Both the position numbers and the translations under genes were made by a program. Source: Namhaeicola sp039714555 (GTDB lineage: Bacteria > Bacteroidota > Bacteroidia > Flavobacteriales > Flavobacteriaceae). Taken from it: 64,000 nt of DNA. The DNA lies in NCBI GenBank assembly GCA_039714555.1, contig JBDLJB010000011.1, positions 4,557 through 68,556 on the forward strand, in the 5' to 3' direction. This document shows, piece by piece, positions 26,995-35,652 of the stretch. Within the stretch, counting starts at the first letter, position 1. The number at the start of each line of letters is the position of its first letter. The notes beneath the pieces are model-generated. The model searched no databases. It saw nothing but the letters and a program-made list of their open reading frames with translations, and was not told the DNA's origin.

Positions 26995-28425
26995 ATGCAT
27001 AAAAAAAGATCAAATACAGTTTTCCTAATTATAATGACCATCAGTTTTTCTGTTGTCTTTTTTTTATCATGTAAAGAAAGTTCAAATGAAGGGATGATTG
27101 TTTTTACTCAGGTTGAAGGAGATATACAGAAAATTAATTATATAACCGGAAATTCCTGGCGATATATACCAAATTCGCGTATTGTAGCATTAAACTCGAA
27201 TAAATCCGGTGAAAAAATAAAAGTACTTACTGAAGATTACTTTTCGGCATGTTCACCCGATATTTCTTACGATGGTAAATTCATGTTATTTGCAGCACAA
27301 AAAAAACAAAATGACATATGGCAAATATGGGAAATGAATTTAGAGAATTTAAAAATCAGACAGATTACCTCTTCATCGGAAGATTGTTTTAATCCTTCAT
27401 ATCTGCCAGGTAAACGTATGGTGTTTAGTAAATTTACAACGATTGATAACGTAAAGGAAGGATATGCACTTTTTACTTCTAATTTAGATGGTTCTGAAAT
27501 CAATCAGATTACTTTTAATCCACATGCATATTTTGCATCAACAGTTTTACAGGATGGTAGGATATTGACAATCAGTAGGCAACTTTTTCCTGAACAGAAA
27601 GATGGAATGTTTATGGTTATGCGTCCTGATGGTACCAAACAAGAATTGTTTTATAAAGGCTTAAAAGGTAGTGAAATACATAGCCGTGGTTGGGAGACAA
27701 ATGATGGTAAAGTTTTTTTTATAGAAACTGATAATAAAGATAAGGAAGGTGGGGATATTATTTCTGTTAATTATAATCGGCCTTTGCATAGCAGGGTTAA
27801 TCTATCTTCAGGTATTGAAGGTGATTTTTATGCTGTGAGTCCGATTCAAGCAGGCAGTTTATTAGTTTCCTATCGTTCATCTGATAATGATCGTTACGCA
27901 CTGTATGAATTTGATGAGGTAAATAAAACCCTTGGTAAGGTTATTTATAAAGATGAGAATTACAATATATTAGAAGCCGTTGTAATTAAGAAAAAAGAAA
28001 GGCCTAGGAAATTGCCAAGTGATTTAAATATGAGTGTAAATACGGGATTGTTGCTTTGTCAGGATATTAATTTTACTGATGTGCAATCTGTAGAAGATAC
28101 TTCTTCAATATCAAAAGCAGTTAGAATAGAAGTGATGGGAATAGATACTTCTCTTGGAATAGTGGATGTTGAGAAAGATGGTTCTTTTTATTTAAAAGTA
28201 TTGGCCGATACTCCTTTTCGAATTCAAACAATTAGTGAGGACGGACAGGTGGTAAATGGACCGGGTAGTTGGATATATTTACGTCCAAATGAACGGCGAG
28301 GATGTGTGGGGTGCCATGAAGATCATGAACAGGTTCCTTACAACAGGCAACCTCTTTCAGTTAGAAAAGAACCAATAATATTGCCAAAACAGTTGAATAA
28401 AGTTCATAAAGAAAAAGATTCATAA
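26995..28425 (+). CDS. TolB-like propeller lipoprotein with one C-terminal CxxCH (HzsA-like)
   Basis: The 476-residue lipoprotein has the lipobox FFLSC (Cys about residue 26). Six or so TolB/PD40-type blades follow (ACSPDISYDGKFMLFAA, FNPSYLPGKRMVFSKF, FYAVSPIQAGSLLVSYRS). The C-terminal region ends RRGCVGCHEDHEQVPYN, a single c-type haem-binding CVGCH motif near residue 440. The blend of propeller and late CxxCH resembles proteins annotated as related to the hydrazine synthase alpha subunit, but this rests on layout, and hydrazine chemistry is not implied. It is followed after eight bases by another haem/propeller protein, so both probably act together in the periplasm. Confidence 0.75.
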   Translation: MHKKRSNTVFLIIMTISFSVVFFLSCKESSNEGMIVFTQVEGDIQKINYITGNSWRYIPNSRIVALNSNKSGEKIKVLTEDYFSACSPDISYDGKFMLFAAQKKQNDIWQIWEMNLENLKIRQITSSSEDCFNPSYLPGKRMVFSKFTTIDNVKEGYALFTSNLDGSEINQITFNPHAYFASTVLQDGRILTISRQLFPEQKDGMFMVMRPDGTKQELFYKGLKGSEIHSRGWETNDGKVFFIETDNKDKEGGDIISVNYNRPLHSRVNLSSGIEGDFYAVSPIQAGSLLVSYRSSDNDRYALYEFDEVNKTLGKVIYKDENYNILEAVVIKKKERPRKLPSDLNMSVNTGLLLCQDINFTDVQSVEDTSSISKAVRIEVMGIDTSLGIVDVEKDGSFYLKVLADTPFRIQTISEDGQVVNGPGSWIYLRPNERRGCVGCHEDHEQVPYNRQPLSVRKEPIILPKQLNKVHKEKDS

Positions 28426-28433
28426 AAATTGAT

Positions 28434-30470
28434 ATGAAGAAGTCAAAAATATTAATAATTTTCGGTGTAATATTTGTTTTGGGGCTGATTGTTTATTTCC
28501 CCGGACGCAAAGCAGCTAGATCACATGTAAATTATATAACAGCTGTTGATGACCATCCACTATCGTGTACATCATGCCATGTTTATACATCCCAGAATAA
28601 ATGGGTCTCAAAAATGGTCAATGAGGATTATTATTCACCATTCAATATGGTTGTTTCTAATGATGGTAGCCGTTTGTATGTGATAGCACAGGATATTAAT
28701 GAGTTGATGGTTGTTGATACTGAGAATGAAAATGTGTTAAATAAGATTAATGTTGGAGTTCATCCTCATAGTGTGATACTTAATAAATCTGGTAAAATTG
28801 CATATGTAAGTAATGAATGGTCAGATAATGTATCAGTAATTGACCTTGTTTCATCAAAAGTAATAGACACTCTTAAAACTGGTAATGGTCCGGCGGGACT
28901 AGCTCTTAGTTCTAATGAGCAGTTTCTGTATGTAGTTAATGTATTTGGTTCAGATTTATCTGTAATTGATCTTTCTACCAAAGAAGAAATAAAAAGGTTA
29001 ACCACCGGGAATAATCCTACCGGAACAGCATTGTCTCCTGATGGAAAAGTTTTATATGTGACTAGTAGACGTGCCAATATGGTTCCTTATGGAGAACCTT
29101 TAATTAGTGATCTAACCATTATTAACGATAGTACAAAGACGGTAGCAAAATATTTAGGCATCGAATCAGCTTATATGATGGAAAATGTTGCTTTTACACC
29201 TTCAGGAGATCTGGCAATGACTACATTGATCCGTCCTAAAAATTTGATCACTTCCATACAGGTTGAACGAGGCTGGATGATGAATCATGGAATTGCAATT
29301 ATTGAACAGAAGGAAGAAGGCAGGGTAGTTCAGTTATTACTTGATGAACCAAATGCCTATTATTCCGATCCGTTCGATATTGTTATTTCTCCTGATGGGA
29401 AGAAAGCTTTTGTTTCAAGTTCTGGTGTTGATTATATTTCAGTAATTTCTATTGATTCAATCAGGACTATATTGGCTGAGTCTTCGCCTAAAATGTTAAA
29501 GAGTTTTTCCAATAATCTTGGGATCAGTAGCCGGTTTGTCATTAAACGTATTTCTACAGGAGCTAATCCCAAAGGACTTACACTCTCACCCGATGGTAAA
29601 CGACTATATGTTGCAGAGCAGCTTGAGGATAAAATTGCAGTAATCAATACTGAAAGCCTTGAAACTATAGGTTCTATTAACCTTGGAGGTCCTCTCAGGA
29701 TAACAGTTGCCAGACAAGGGCGTAGACTTTTTAATAATGCAGGGCACACATTCCAAAATCAATATGCCTGTTATACATGTCATCCTGATAATCATGAAGA
29801 TGGCCTTGTATATAATATGGCAGGGAAAGATATGGGACGTAATGTAACAAATACACAGTCATTACGTGAAATTGGCGGGACTGCTCCATTTAAATGGAAT
29901 GGAAAGAACCAGAGTGTTTATAAACAAGACGGAATGAGATTTTCTGCCATACTTACTAGGACTGAACCTTTTAATCATGATGACCTTGATGCACTTGTAG
30001 CTTATATTGTAACGGGGATAAAACATCCTCCAAACTTAATGTATAATCCTGATGGAGAATTGACCGAGTCACAAATTCGCGGTAAAGAAATTTATAATAG
30101 AAGTGTAGATAACTTAGGGATTGCAATTCCTGAAAATAACAGATGCATTACATGCCACCCCCCTCCATTATATACAGATTTAAAAATGGCTGATGTAAGT
30201 ACGTTGTCAGATACTGATGATCCAATTTTATTTGATACACCACACTTACATAATATATTTAGCTCAGCACCTTATTTACATGATGGACGTGCTGAAACAC
30301 TGGAAGAAATATGGACAATTTATGGTGAAGATGATAAACATGGACATGTTAATGATTTAACTAAGATGCAACTAAATGACCTGATTGATTACCTAAAATC
30401 ACTCAGAAGCCCCTTATATGATGATGATAAATCGGAAGTTCAACATGGCACATATATAAAATCTAATTAA
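28434..30470 (+). CDS. YVTN beta-propeller fused to a multihaem MauG/cytochrome c peroxidase-like domain
   Basis: The 678-residue protein begins with one uncleaved-looking membrane helix (residues 5-23), and a CTSCH haem site lies near residue 45. A seven-bladed YVTN-type propeller (repeats such as VGVHPHSVILNKSGKIAYVSN, LALSSNEQFLYVVN) fills residues 60-430. The C-terminal cytochrome region has CYTCHPDNHEDG and CITCHPPPLYTD, plus APFKWNG and APYLHDGRAETLEEI, which match the di-haem cytochrome c peroxidase/MauG family. Three CxxCH motifs imply at least three covalent haems. YVTN propellers and MauG-type enzymes are both known beside quinoprotein dehydrogenase systems. Substrate unknown. Confidence 0.85.
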   Translation: MKKSKILIIFGVIFVLGLIVYFPGRKAARSHVNYITAVDDHPLSCTSCHVYTSQNKWVSKMVNEDYYSPFNMVVSNDGSRLYVIAQDINELMVVDTENENVLNKINVGVHPHSVILNKSGKIAYVSNEWSDNVSVIDLVSSKVIDTLKTGNGPAGLALSSNEQFLYVVNVFGSDLSVIDLSTKEEIKRLTTGNNPTGTALSPDGKVLYVTSRRANMVPYGEPLISDLTIINDSTKTVAKYLGIESAYMMENVAFTPSGDLAMTTLIRPKNLITSIQVERGWMMNHGIAIIEQKEEGRVVQLLLDEPNAYYSDPFDIVISPDGKKAFVSSSGVDYISVISIDSIRTILAESSPKMLKSFSNNLGISSRFVIKRISTGANPKGLTLSPDGKRLYVAEQLEDKIAVINTESLETIGSINLGGPLRITVARQGRRLFNNAGHTFQNQYACYTCHPDNHEDGLVYNMAGKDMGRNVTNTQSLREIGGTAPFKWNGKNQSVYKQDGMRFSAILTRTEPFNHDDLDALVAYIVTGIKHPPNLMYNPDGELTESQIRGKEIYNRSVDNLGIAIPENNRCITCHPPPLYTDLKMADVSTLSDTDDPILFDTPHLHNIFSSAPYLHDGRAETLEEIWTIYGEDDKHGHVNDLTKMQLNDLIDYLKSLRSPLYDDDKSEVQHGTYIKSN

Positions 30471-30472
30471 AA

Positions 30473-31681
30473 ATGGAAATCATGGAAAATAAAGGATTGA
30501 GAAAATATTCAAAAATTGTTGCAATTGCTGTGATTATTCTTGTGGCTGCTTCTTTTGGGTTTAAAATTACTGGTGAGCATTCTTTAGACTCGAATTCAAA
30601 TCCTATAATTGAAAAATCAAAAGCAGAAAACAATGATACATCAATTGAAAAAACTTTTGATATTAATAATGTACTGAACGAAAAGAGTTCTATGCCAATA
30701 TATGGGAATTGGCGTAATTTTACTTCAAAAAATGGGCTACCAGGTGATAAAGCGTATTGTGTAAGGATAGATGGAGAACGTGTATTGGTAGGTACTCATG
30801 AAGGGCTTGCTGTTTATGAAAATGAAAAGTGGCGAACCTATACAACAAAAGATGGACTTGCGCATAATGGTGTTTTGGCTATAGATGTAAGTGAACAAAC
30901 TGGAGATGTTTGGCTTGGAACTATGGGTGGATTAACACGTTGGTCAACAGGCAAGTTTGAAAACTTTACACAAATGAACAGCGGAATGCCCAATGATTTG
31001 ATCTATTCAGTTATTTGTGATGGGAAAAAGGTATGGGTAGCTACAGGTGGTGGCGCCGGTCAATATGATACTCACACAAAACGTTGGGAAATATTCACAG
31101 AACAGAATGCTCCTATGCATGAACCATGGACCTATGGTGTATGTTCAGGTGATGGCAAGATATTTATTGCAGCATGGGGCGGCGGCGTAGTTGAATATAC
31201 TAAAAAAACCAAACAATTCAGAGACTATATTGACCCTGATGGTAACATGGAAATAGATCTTTTCCCCGACGATGGCGTAGTTCATGATATAACTACTGGT
31301 GTTTCCTGGGCAGATGATTATTTATGGGTTGCTACATACTTCGGATTAAGTCGCTATGACGGTGTACATTGGAAAGGATATTTTGACCATGATAGTGGTT
31401 TAGCGAGTAATTTCATCAATTTTGTAAAGGCCGAAGGATCCGTTGCTTTTATGTGCACTGATAAAGGATTAAGTTCTACCGATGGTAATAACTGGATCAC
31501 TTATACAAAAAATGATACGAACAAAAATGGAAAAGCTATTATAACTGAAGGAACCAAAAAAACAGAGTTAGCAATGACTCCTTCAATTTCACACAATTTT
31601 GTAATTGGCGTTGATGTTAAGGATGATGTTATTTGGGTTGCTACTTCCAAGGGAGTAAGCCGTGGAGAGTTATTGAAATAA
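30473..31681 (+). CDS. Periplasmic propeller protein with two-component-regulator (Reg_prop) repeats
   Basis: The 402-residue protein has an N-terminal membrane anchor or signal (residues about 14-30, IVAIAVIILVAASFGF). It then has repeats of the form WRNFTSKNGLPGDKAYCV, VLVGTHEGLAVYENEKWRTYTTKDGLAHN, VWLGTMGGLTRWS and LWVATYFGLSRYDGVHW. These Reg_prop blades normally form the sensor of hybrid two-component proteins, but here they stand alone with no kinase. It probably binds something in the periplasm for the cluster. A second in-frame ATG at 30482 is possible. It follows the haem protein by two bases. Confidence 0.8.
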   Translation: MEIMENKGLRKYSKIVAIAVIILVAASFGFKITGEHSLDSNSNPIIEKSKAENNDTSIEKTFDINNVLNEKSSMPIYGNWRNFTSKNGLPGDKAYCVRIDGERVLVGTHEGLAVYENEKWRTYTTKDGLAHNGVLAIDVSEQTGDVWLGTMGGLTRWSTGKFENFTQMNSGMPNDLIYSVICDGKKVWVATGGGAGQYDTHTKRWEIFTEQNAPMHEPWTYGVCSGDGKIFIAAWGGGVVEYTKKTKQFRDYIDPDGNMEIDLFPDDGVVHDITTGVSWADDYLWVATYFGLSRYDGVHWKGYFDHDSGLASNFINFVKAEGSVAFMCTDKGLSSTDGNNWITYTKNDTNKNGKAIITEGTKKTELAMTPSISHNFVIGVDVKDDVIWVATSKGVSRGELLK

Positions 31682-31709
31682 AAATAAAAATAAAATAATA
31701 ATATAAATC

Positions 31710-32306
31710 ATGGAAAATATAATGGAGATTAAAAAGAATAAAGAATTGTTAATAGATATGACAAAGCTAACGGAGGGAGAGAAGATAGAAATGAAAAAAC
31801 TTGGGATCTTATCTGATGAAAATAAGATTATTGAATCGGTTTACCCCGCTATACACAGTGAGAGGCCTCCTATTGAAAAACATGTGGTACATGCCCCACA
31901 TACAATCAACGAAGCTTATAATTATGAGAAGCCATCTTCATTTTCAAGAGCTTTACGATTAGACCTTGGTGGTTACAAAGTATTGGTGATTTCAGGTACT
32001 GCAAGTGTAAATGAAGAAGGTAACCCAGAACATATCGGAGATTTTAAAGCTCAGCTTTGGAGAACATATTATAATATCACTAATCTCCTTGAGGCAGAAG
32101 GGATGAGCTGGCATGATGTGGTGAGAACAACCAATTACCTTAGAGATATAGAGCGGGATTATGGCGAATTTAATAAAATACGTACTTCTTTCTTTAGATG
32201 GTTGGGTCTTGATCCTTTACCTGCTGCTACCGGAATACAAGTAAGATTATGTTGGGAAACACTTTTGGTAGAAATTGAGGCATATGCTATAAGTAAAACA
32301 AGTTAA
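31710..32306 (+). CDS. Divergent RidA/YjgF-fold protein, chorismatase-like
   Basis: The 198-residue protein has about 70 extra N-terminal residues and then the RidA/YjgF core: LVISGTASVNEEGNPEHIGDFKAQ, NITNLLEAEGMSWHDVVRTTNYLRD, and a final LPAATGIQVRL...LLVEIEAYAIS. RidA deaminates reactive imines using an Arg in a PAR[ST] motif; here that position reads PAAT, so the usual chemistry is unlikely. The same fold is used by FkbO/Hyg5-type chorismatases, which hydrolyse chorismate. A DAHP synthase gene two positions downstream makes a chorismate- or shikimate-linked role attractive, but this is inference. No signal peptide, so cytoplasmic. Confidence 0.7.
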   Translation: MENIMEIKKNKELLIDMTKLTEGEKIEMKKLGILSDENKIIESVYPAIHSERPPIEKHVVHAPHTINEAYNYEKPSSFSRALRLDLGGYKVLVISGTASVNEEGNPEHIGDFKAQLWRTYYNITNLLEAEGMSWHDVVRTTNYLRDIERDYGEFNKIRTSFFRWLGLDPLPAATGIQVRLCWETLLVEIEAYAISKTS

Positions 32307-32318
32307 AACTACAATATC

Positions 32319-33629
32319 ATGATGAAATGTAACTACTGGGGATTAATCCTTTTGCTAATCGTAATGTTTCAGGGTAGGGAAATAAATGGGCAGGAAAAAG
32401 ATTTGATGTATGGAAATACACCTGACAAAGTTTTCCCTTATAATAATTTTCAAAAAGCCTACAAGTACCATTTTATTGAACCTATTCAGTTTTACGGGGC
32501 AGGGCGGGAGAAATTACCTCCCAAAGACCTAAAGGAAGTACGTATAGGATTTCTAGGGCCTTTAGAAGGATCCGCTATTGTTTCATTGGGTAAACAGATG
32601 TTGAATGGATCAGCCTTGGCAATTGAAGAGGCTAATAATAAAGGAGGTTATAAAGGTATTCCTTTTAAGTTAATGATACACAATGATGTAGGTTTGTGGG
32701 GTGCTGCAGCAAATGAAGTAGTGAAAATGAATGATGAAAAGGTCTGGGCATGGTTAGGTTCTATCGATGATATTGTATCACATGTCGCTTTGAGGGCAAC
32801 CTTAAAAATGGAGATGATGATGGTCAATACTGGAGATCCAGATCCTACTTTTACAGAAACCAACATACCTTGGTGTATTCGTGTTATTAGTGATGATAGA
32901 CAAAGTGGGTATGCTTTGGCTACTTATATTTTTGAAAAGATGAAGCATGATCGTGTGGCTGTTATAAGAGCCAATAACCGGTATGGCAGGGTTGGTATTA
33001 TGGAATATTCAGGTGTTGCAACTCGTTTAGGTCATCCAATGATGATTGAAGAGCGGTTTGAAGATGGAGAAACAGATTTTGAGATGCAATTGAAAAATAT
33101 AAAAGAAACATCTCCTGATGCTATTCTTATCTGGGGAAATGCAAAAGAGTCTGCTCTTATTCTAAAACAAATAAGAAAAATGGGGATGAAACAACCAGTT
33201 TTTGGTTCTGACAGGATAGTATCATCTGAATTTCTTGATATTGCTGGAAAGGATGCAGAAGGTATAATTAGCACAAGTCAATATAATCCAAAAGCTGAAA
33301 TCCCAAAGTTAAAAGCATTTCAAGCTAATTATTTCAAAAAATTTGGAATAGAACCCGATGTATTTGCGGCACATGCTTATGATGGAATGAATTTGATCAT
33401 TGAAGCCATTCACAAGGTTGGACTTAACCGTGTGTTGATTCGTGATGTACTAAGTGATTTAAAGACGTTTCAGGGTTATCAGGGAATAACAGGTGAGATA
33501 ATTTTGGATGGAAGCTGGAATGATATTGGAGAAATATGGATGGCTGAGGTACAAAATGGTAAGTTTAAATATTCTGCTAGCCCCAAAATGGAGAAGAGAA
33601 AGCATTCTGGTAGAATGGTAGGTTATTAA
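32319..33629 (+). CDS. LivK-type (branched-chain amino acid ABC) binding protein without transporter, copy 1
   Basis: The 436-residue protein has a cleavable signal (LILLLIVMFQGREINGQ) and a type I periplasmic binding protein fold: VRIGFLGPLEGSAIVSLGKQMLNGSALAIEEANNKGGYKGIPFKL and later DRVAVIRANNRYGRVGIMEYSG. This is the Peripla_BP_6 (LivK) family. About 60 extra residues precede the binding domain. No permease or ATPase gene is in the cluster. Binding proteins of this family are also known beside PQQ-linked alcohol dehydrogenase systems, where a transporter is not obvious. ATG 32319 and 32322 are both possible starts. Confidence 0.82.
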   Translation: MMKCNYWGLILLLIVMFQGREINGQEKDLMYGNTPDKVFPYNNFQKAYKYHFIEPIQFYGAGREKLPPKDLKEVRIGFLGPLEGSAIVSLGKQMLNGSALAIEEANNKGGYKGIPFKLMIHNDVGLWGAAANEVVKMNDEKVWAWLGSIDDIVSHVALRATLKMEMMMVNTGDPDPTFTETNIPWCIRVISDDRQSGYALATYIFEKMKHDRVAVIRANNRYGRVGIMEYSGVATRLGHPMMIEERFEDGETDFEMQLKNIKETSPDAILIWGNAKESALILKQIRKMGMKQPVFGSDRIVSSEFLDIAGKDAEGIISTSQYNPKAEIPKLKAFQANYFKKFGIEPDVFAAHAYDGMNLIIEAIHKVGLNRVLIRDVLSDLKTFQGYQGITGEIILDGSWNDIGEIWMAEVQNGKFKYSASPKMEKRKHSGRMVGY

Positions 33630-33646
33630 TAATAAAAAAAAACAGT

Positions 33647-34507
33647 ATGGAAACTATTTCATGTAATATTCCAGTTGATGTTAAAATTAAGGTGCCTTCA
33701 CTGGTAGATCTTCAAAAAAAACCGGAAACAACTATCGTAAATGTCAATGGCATTGAGGTTGGAGGATCTGAAGTTGTAATTATTGCCGGACCTTGTGCTG
33801 TTGAAAATAAGGAACAACTATTTGAAACAGCCAGATATGTTAACAACTATGGTGCTAAAATATTAAGAGGAGGAGCTTTTAAACCGCGCTCATCACCATA
33901 CAGTTTTCAGGGACTAGGAGAAGAAGGGTTAAAATTGTTACGAGAAATACATAAGGAAACTGGTTTGCCGGTAGTTACAGAAGTAATGGATACCAAACAG
34001 GTTGAGCTGATTGCTGAGTATGCAGATCTAGTTCAGATAGGTTCACGTAATATGCAAAACTTTCCTCTTTTAAAAGAAGCTGGTATGTGCGGAAAACCTG
34101 TCTTGTTGAAACGTGGTATGATGGCAACTATTGAAGAGTTTTTAAATGCAGCTGAATATATTCTCCATCATGGAAATGATCAGGTGATTCTTTGTGAACG
34201 AGGCTTACGTACTTTTGAAACTTCTACAAGAAACACCCTGGATCTGAGTGCAGTACCTATGTTAAAAAATTTGAGTCACCTCCCTGTTATTGTTGATCCT
34301 AGTCATGGAACAGGACATAGGTGGATGGTACCTCCTATGGCTAAAGCGGCAGTGGCAGTTGGAGCTGATGGTATTATGATGGAAGTTCATTATAAACCTG
34401 AGGTAGCCTTATGTGATGGCCATCAATCACTAACTCCTGAAGACTTTGATGACCTTATGGGTGATTTGCGTAAAATAGCCGATGCTGTAGGTAAAACAAT
34501 TTCATGA
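33647..34507 (+). CDS. aroF: 3-Deoxy-D-arabino-heptulosonate 7-phosphate (DAHP) synthase, minimal type I-beta
   Basis: The enzyme condenses phosphoenolpyruvate and erythrose 4-phosphate, the first step of the shikimate pathway. The 286-residue protein has IIAGPCAVENKEQLFETA near residue 45, LRGGAFKPRSSPYSFQGLGEEGLKLL near residue 75, QIGSRNMQNFPLLKEAG and VIVDPSHGTGHR, all catalytic or metal-binding segments of the type I-beta (KDO8P-synthase-like) subclass. Only about 40 residues precede the barrel, too few for the usual ferredoxin-like or chorismate mutase regulatory domain, so feedback inhibition by aromatic amino acids is probably absent. Its last four bases overlap the next gene (ATGA). 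Confidence 0.93.
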   Translation: METISCNIPVDVKIKVPSLVDLQKKPETTIVNVNGIEVGGSEVVIIAGPCAVENKEQLFETARYVNNYGAKILRGGAFKPRSSPYSFQGLGEEGLKLLREIHKETGLPVVTEVMDTKQVELIAEYADLVQIGSRNMQNFPLLKEAGMCGKPVLLKRGMMATIEEFLNAAEYILHHGNDQVILCERGLRTFETSTRNTLDLSAVPMLKNLSHLPVIVDPSHGTGHRWMVPPMAKAAVAVGADGIMMEVHYKPEVALCDGHQSLTPEDFDDLMGDLRKIADAVGKTIS

Positions 34508-35613
34508 TCAAAAATTACTTGATAATAATCACTTTAAGTATTCTATTTATTAAGGATATTTATGCTCAGGAAAATGGATTAAAAACTGACAGTTTAGTTA
34601 AAATTGGACTATTAATAAGTAACAGTACTTCTATATCAGCAAGAAATGGAGCTGAATTGGCTATTAATAAAGCTAATAATTTGGAAGGACCCAATGGGAT
34701 CAATTTTGAATTAGTCGTTAGATCTATGGAAGGGCCCTGGGGTACAGGTTCAAAAGAGGCTGTAAATTTAGTTTTTAACGAAAAAGTATGGGCTATTCTG
34801 GGTTCTCATGATGGACGAAATGCACACTTGGTTGAACAGGTAATTGCCAAAACTCATATTGTTTTTTTATCAGCATGGGCAAGTGATCCAACACTTTATC
34901 AAGCATTTGTTCCGTGGTTCTTTAGTGTAGTTCCTAATGATTTTCAACAAGCTGATGTATTGATAAATGAAATTTATCATAAAAAAAAATGGAATAAGAT
35001 AACTACCTTATCAGATAATAGTTATGATTCAAATTTGGCTTTGCAGAGCTTTTTAAAACAAATGAATAAAACCGGTAAAGTTGAAATAATACAATTGATA
35101 CATAATAATACTAATAAGAATTTTAAAGAACTGTTCAATAAGATTAATGAAAATGAGGTTGATTGTATTGTTTTATTCGGGGAGCCATCATCTTCATTTA
35201 CACTTATTCAACAATTACAAAAAAACAGAATTATTAAACCGGTTTATGGAACATTGTCATTATTAAAAAATGATAGGTCTGATGATATTGACTTTGAGCA
35301 GTTACAAGATGTTAAAGTTATTACTTATGGAAATAGGTTGAATGCTATGAGTTTATCATTTGTAAATGCTTATAAAGAAAAATATGGTAAAATACCTGGT
35401 GCTGTTGCCACTTATGCTTATGATGGGATAAATTCAATTATTGAAGCAATTCGAAATTCTAATTACGATCGTGAAAAAATTCAGGAAGCCATGTCAAAAA
35501 TTCGTTATAAAAGTGTAACTGGAACTATTCAATTTGATAGCAATGGAAGTCGTATAAATTCAATAGAACTGATCAAAATAAATAATGAAACCCCGATTAG
35601 CACAGAAAAATAA
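34504..35613 (+). CDS. LivK-type binding protein without transporter, copy 2
   Basis: The 369-residue protein has a signal peptide (IIITLSILFIKDIYAQ) and the same type I periplasmic binding fold as the gene at 32319: VKIGLLISNSTSISARNGAELAINKANN and a late GAVATYAYDGINSIIEAI. The middle segment WGTGSKEAVNLVFNEKVWAILG parallels WGAAANEVVKMNDEKVWAWLG in copy 1, so the two arose by duplication or bind related ligands. Its ATG overlaps the stop of the DAHP synthase gene, linking its production to the aromatic pathway enzyme. It is the shorter, divergent copy. Confidence 0.82.
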   Translation: MIKNYLIIITLSILFIKDIYAQENGLKTDSLVKIGLLISNSTSISARNGAELAINKANNLEGPNGINFELVVRSMEGPWGTGSKEAVNLVFNEKVWAILGSHDGRNAHLVEQVIAKTHIVFLSAWASDPTLYQAFVPWFFSVVPNDFQQADVLINEIYHKKKWNKITTLSDNSYDSNLALQSFLKQMNKTGKVEIIQLIHNNTNKNFKELFNKINENEVDCIVLFGEPSSSFTLIQQLQKNRIIKPVYGTLSLLKNDRSDDIDFEQLQDVKVITYGNRLNAMSLSFVNAYKEKYGKIPGAVATYAYDGINSIIEAIRNSNYDREKIQEAMSKIRYKSVTGTIQFDSNGSRINSIELIKINNETPISTEK

Positions 35614-35615
35614 AT

Positions 35616-35647
35616 TTGATTAATTTTTATTTTATTCCTTATCTTTG
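35616..35647 (+). promoter_or_regulatory. Promoter candidate directly before the large CRTAC1 gene
   Basis: TTG 35616-35618 and TATCTTTG 35640-35647, 21 bases apart, fit the Bacteroidota consensus. The implied transcript start would fall at or next to ATG 35653, so the message would be nearly leaderless. Confidence 0.35.
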
Positions 35648-35652
35648 ATATT

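Noticed and set aside
26995..28425. Hydrazine synthase alpha subunit
   Set aside because: Only the propeller plus late CxxCH layout agrees; anammox partners and the needed context are absent, so only resemblance is claimed.
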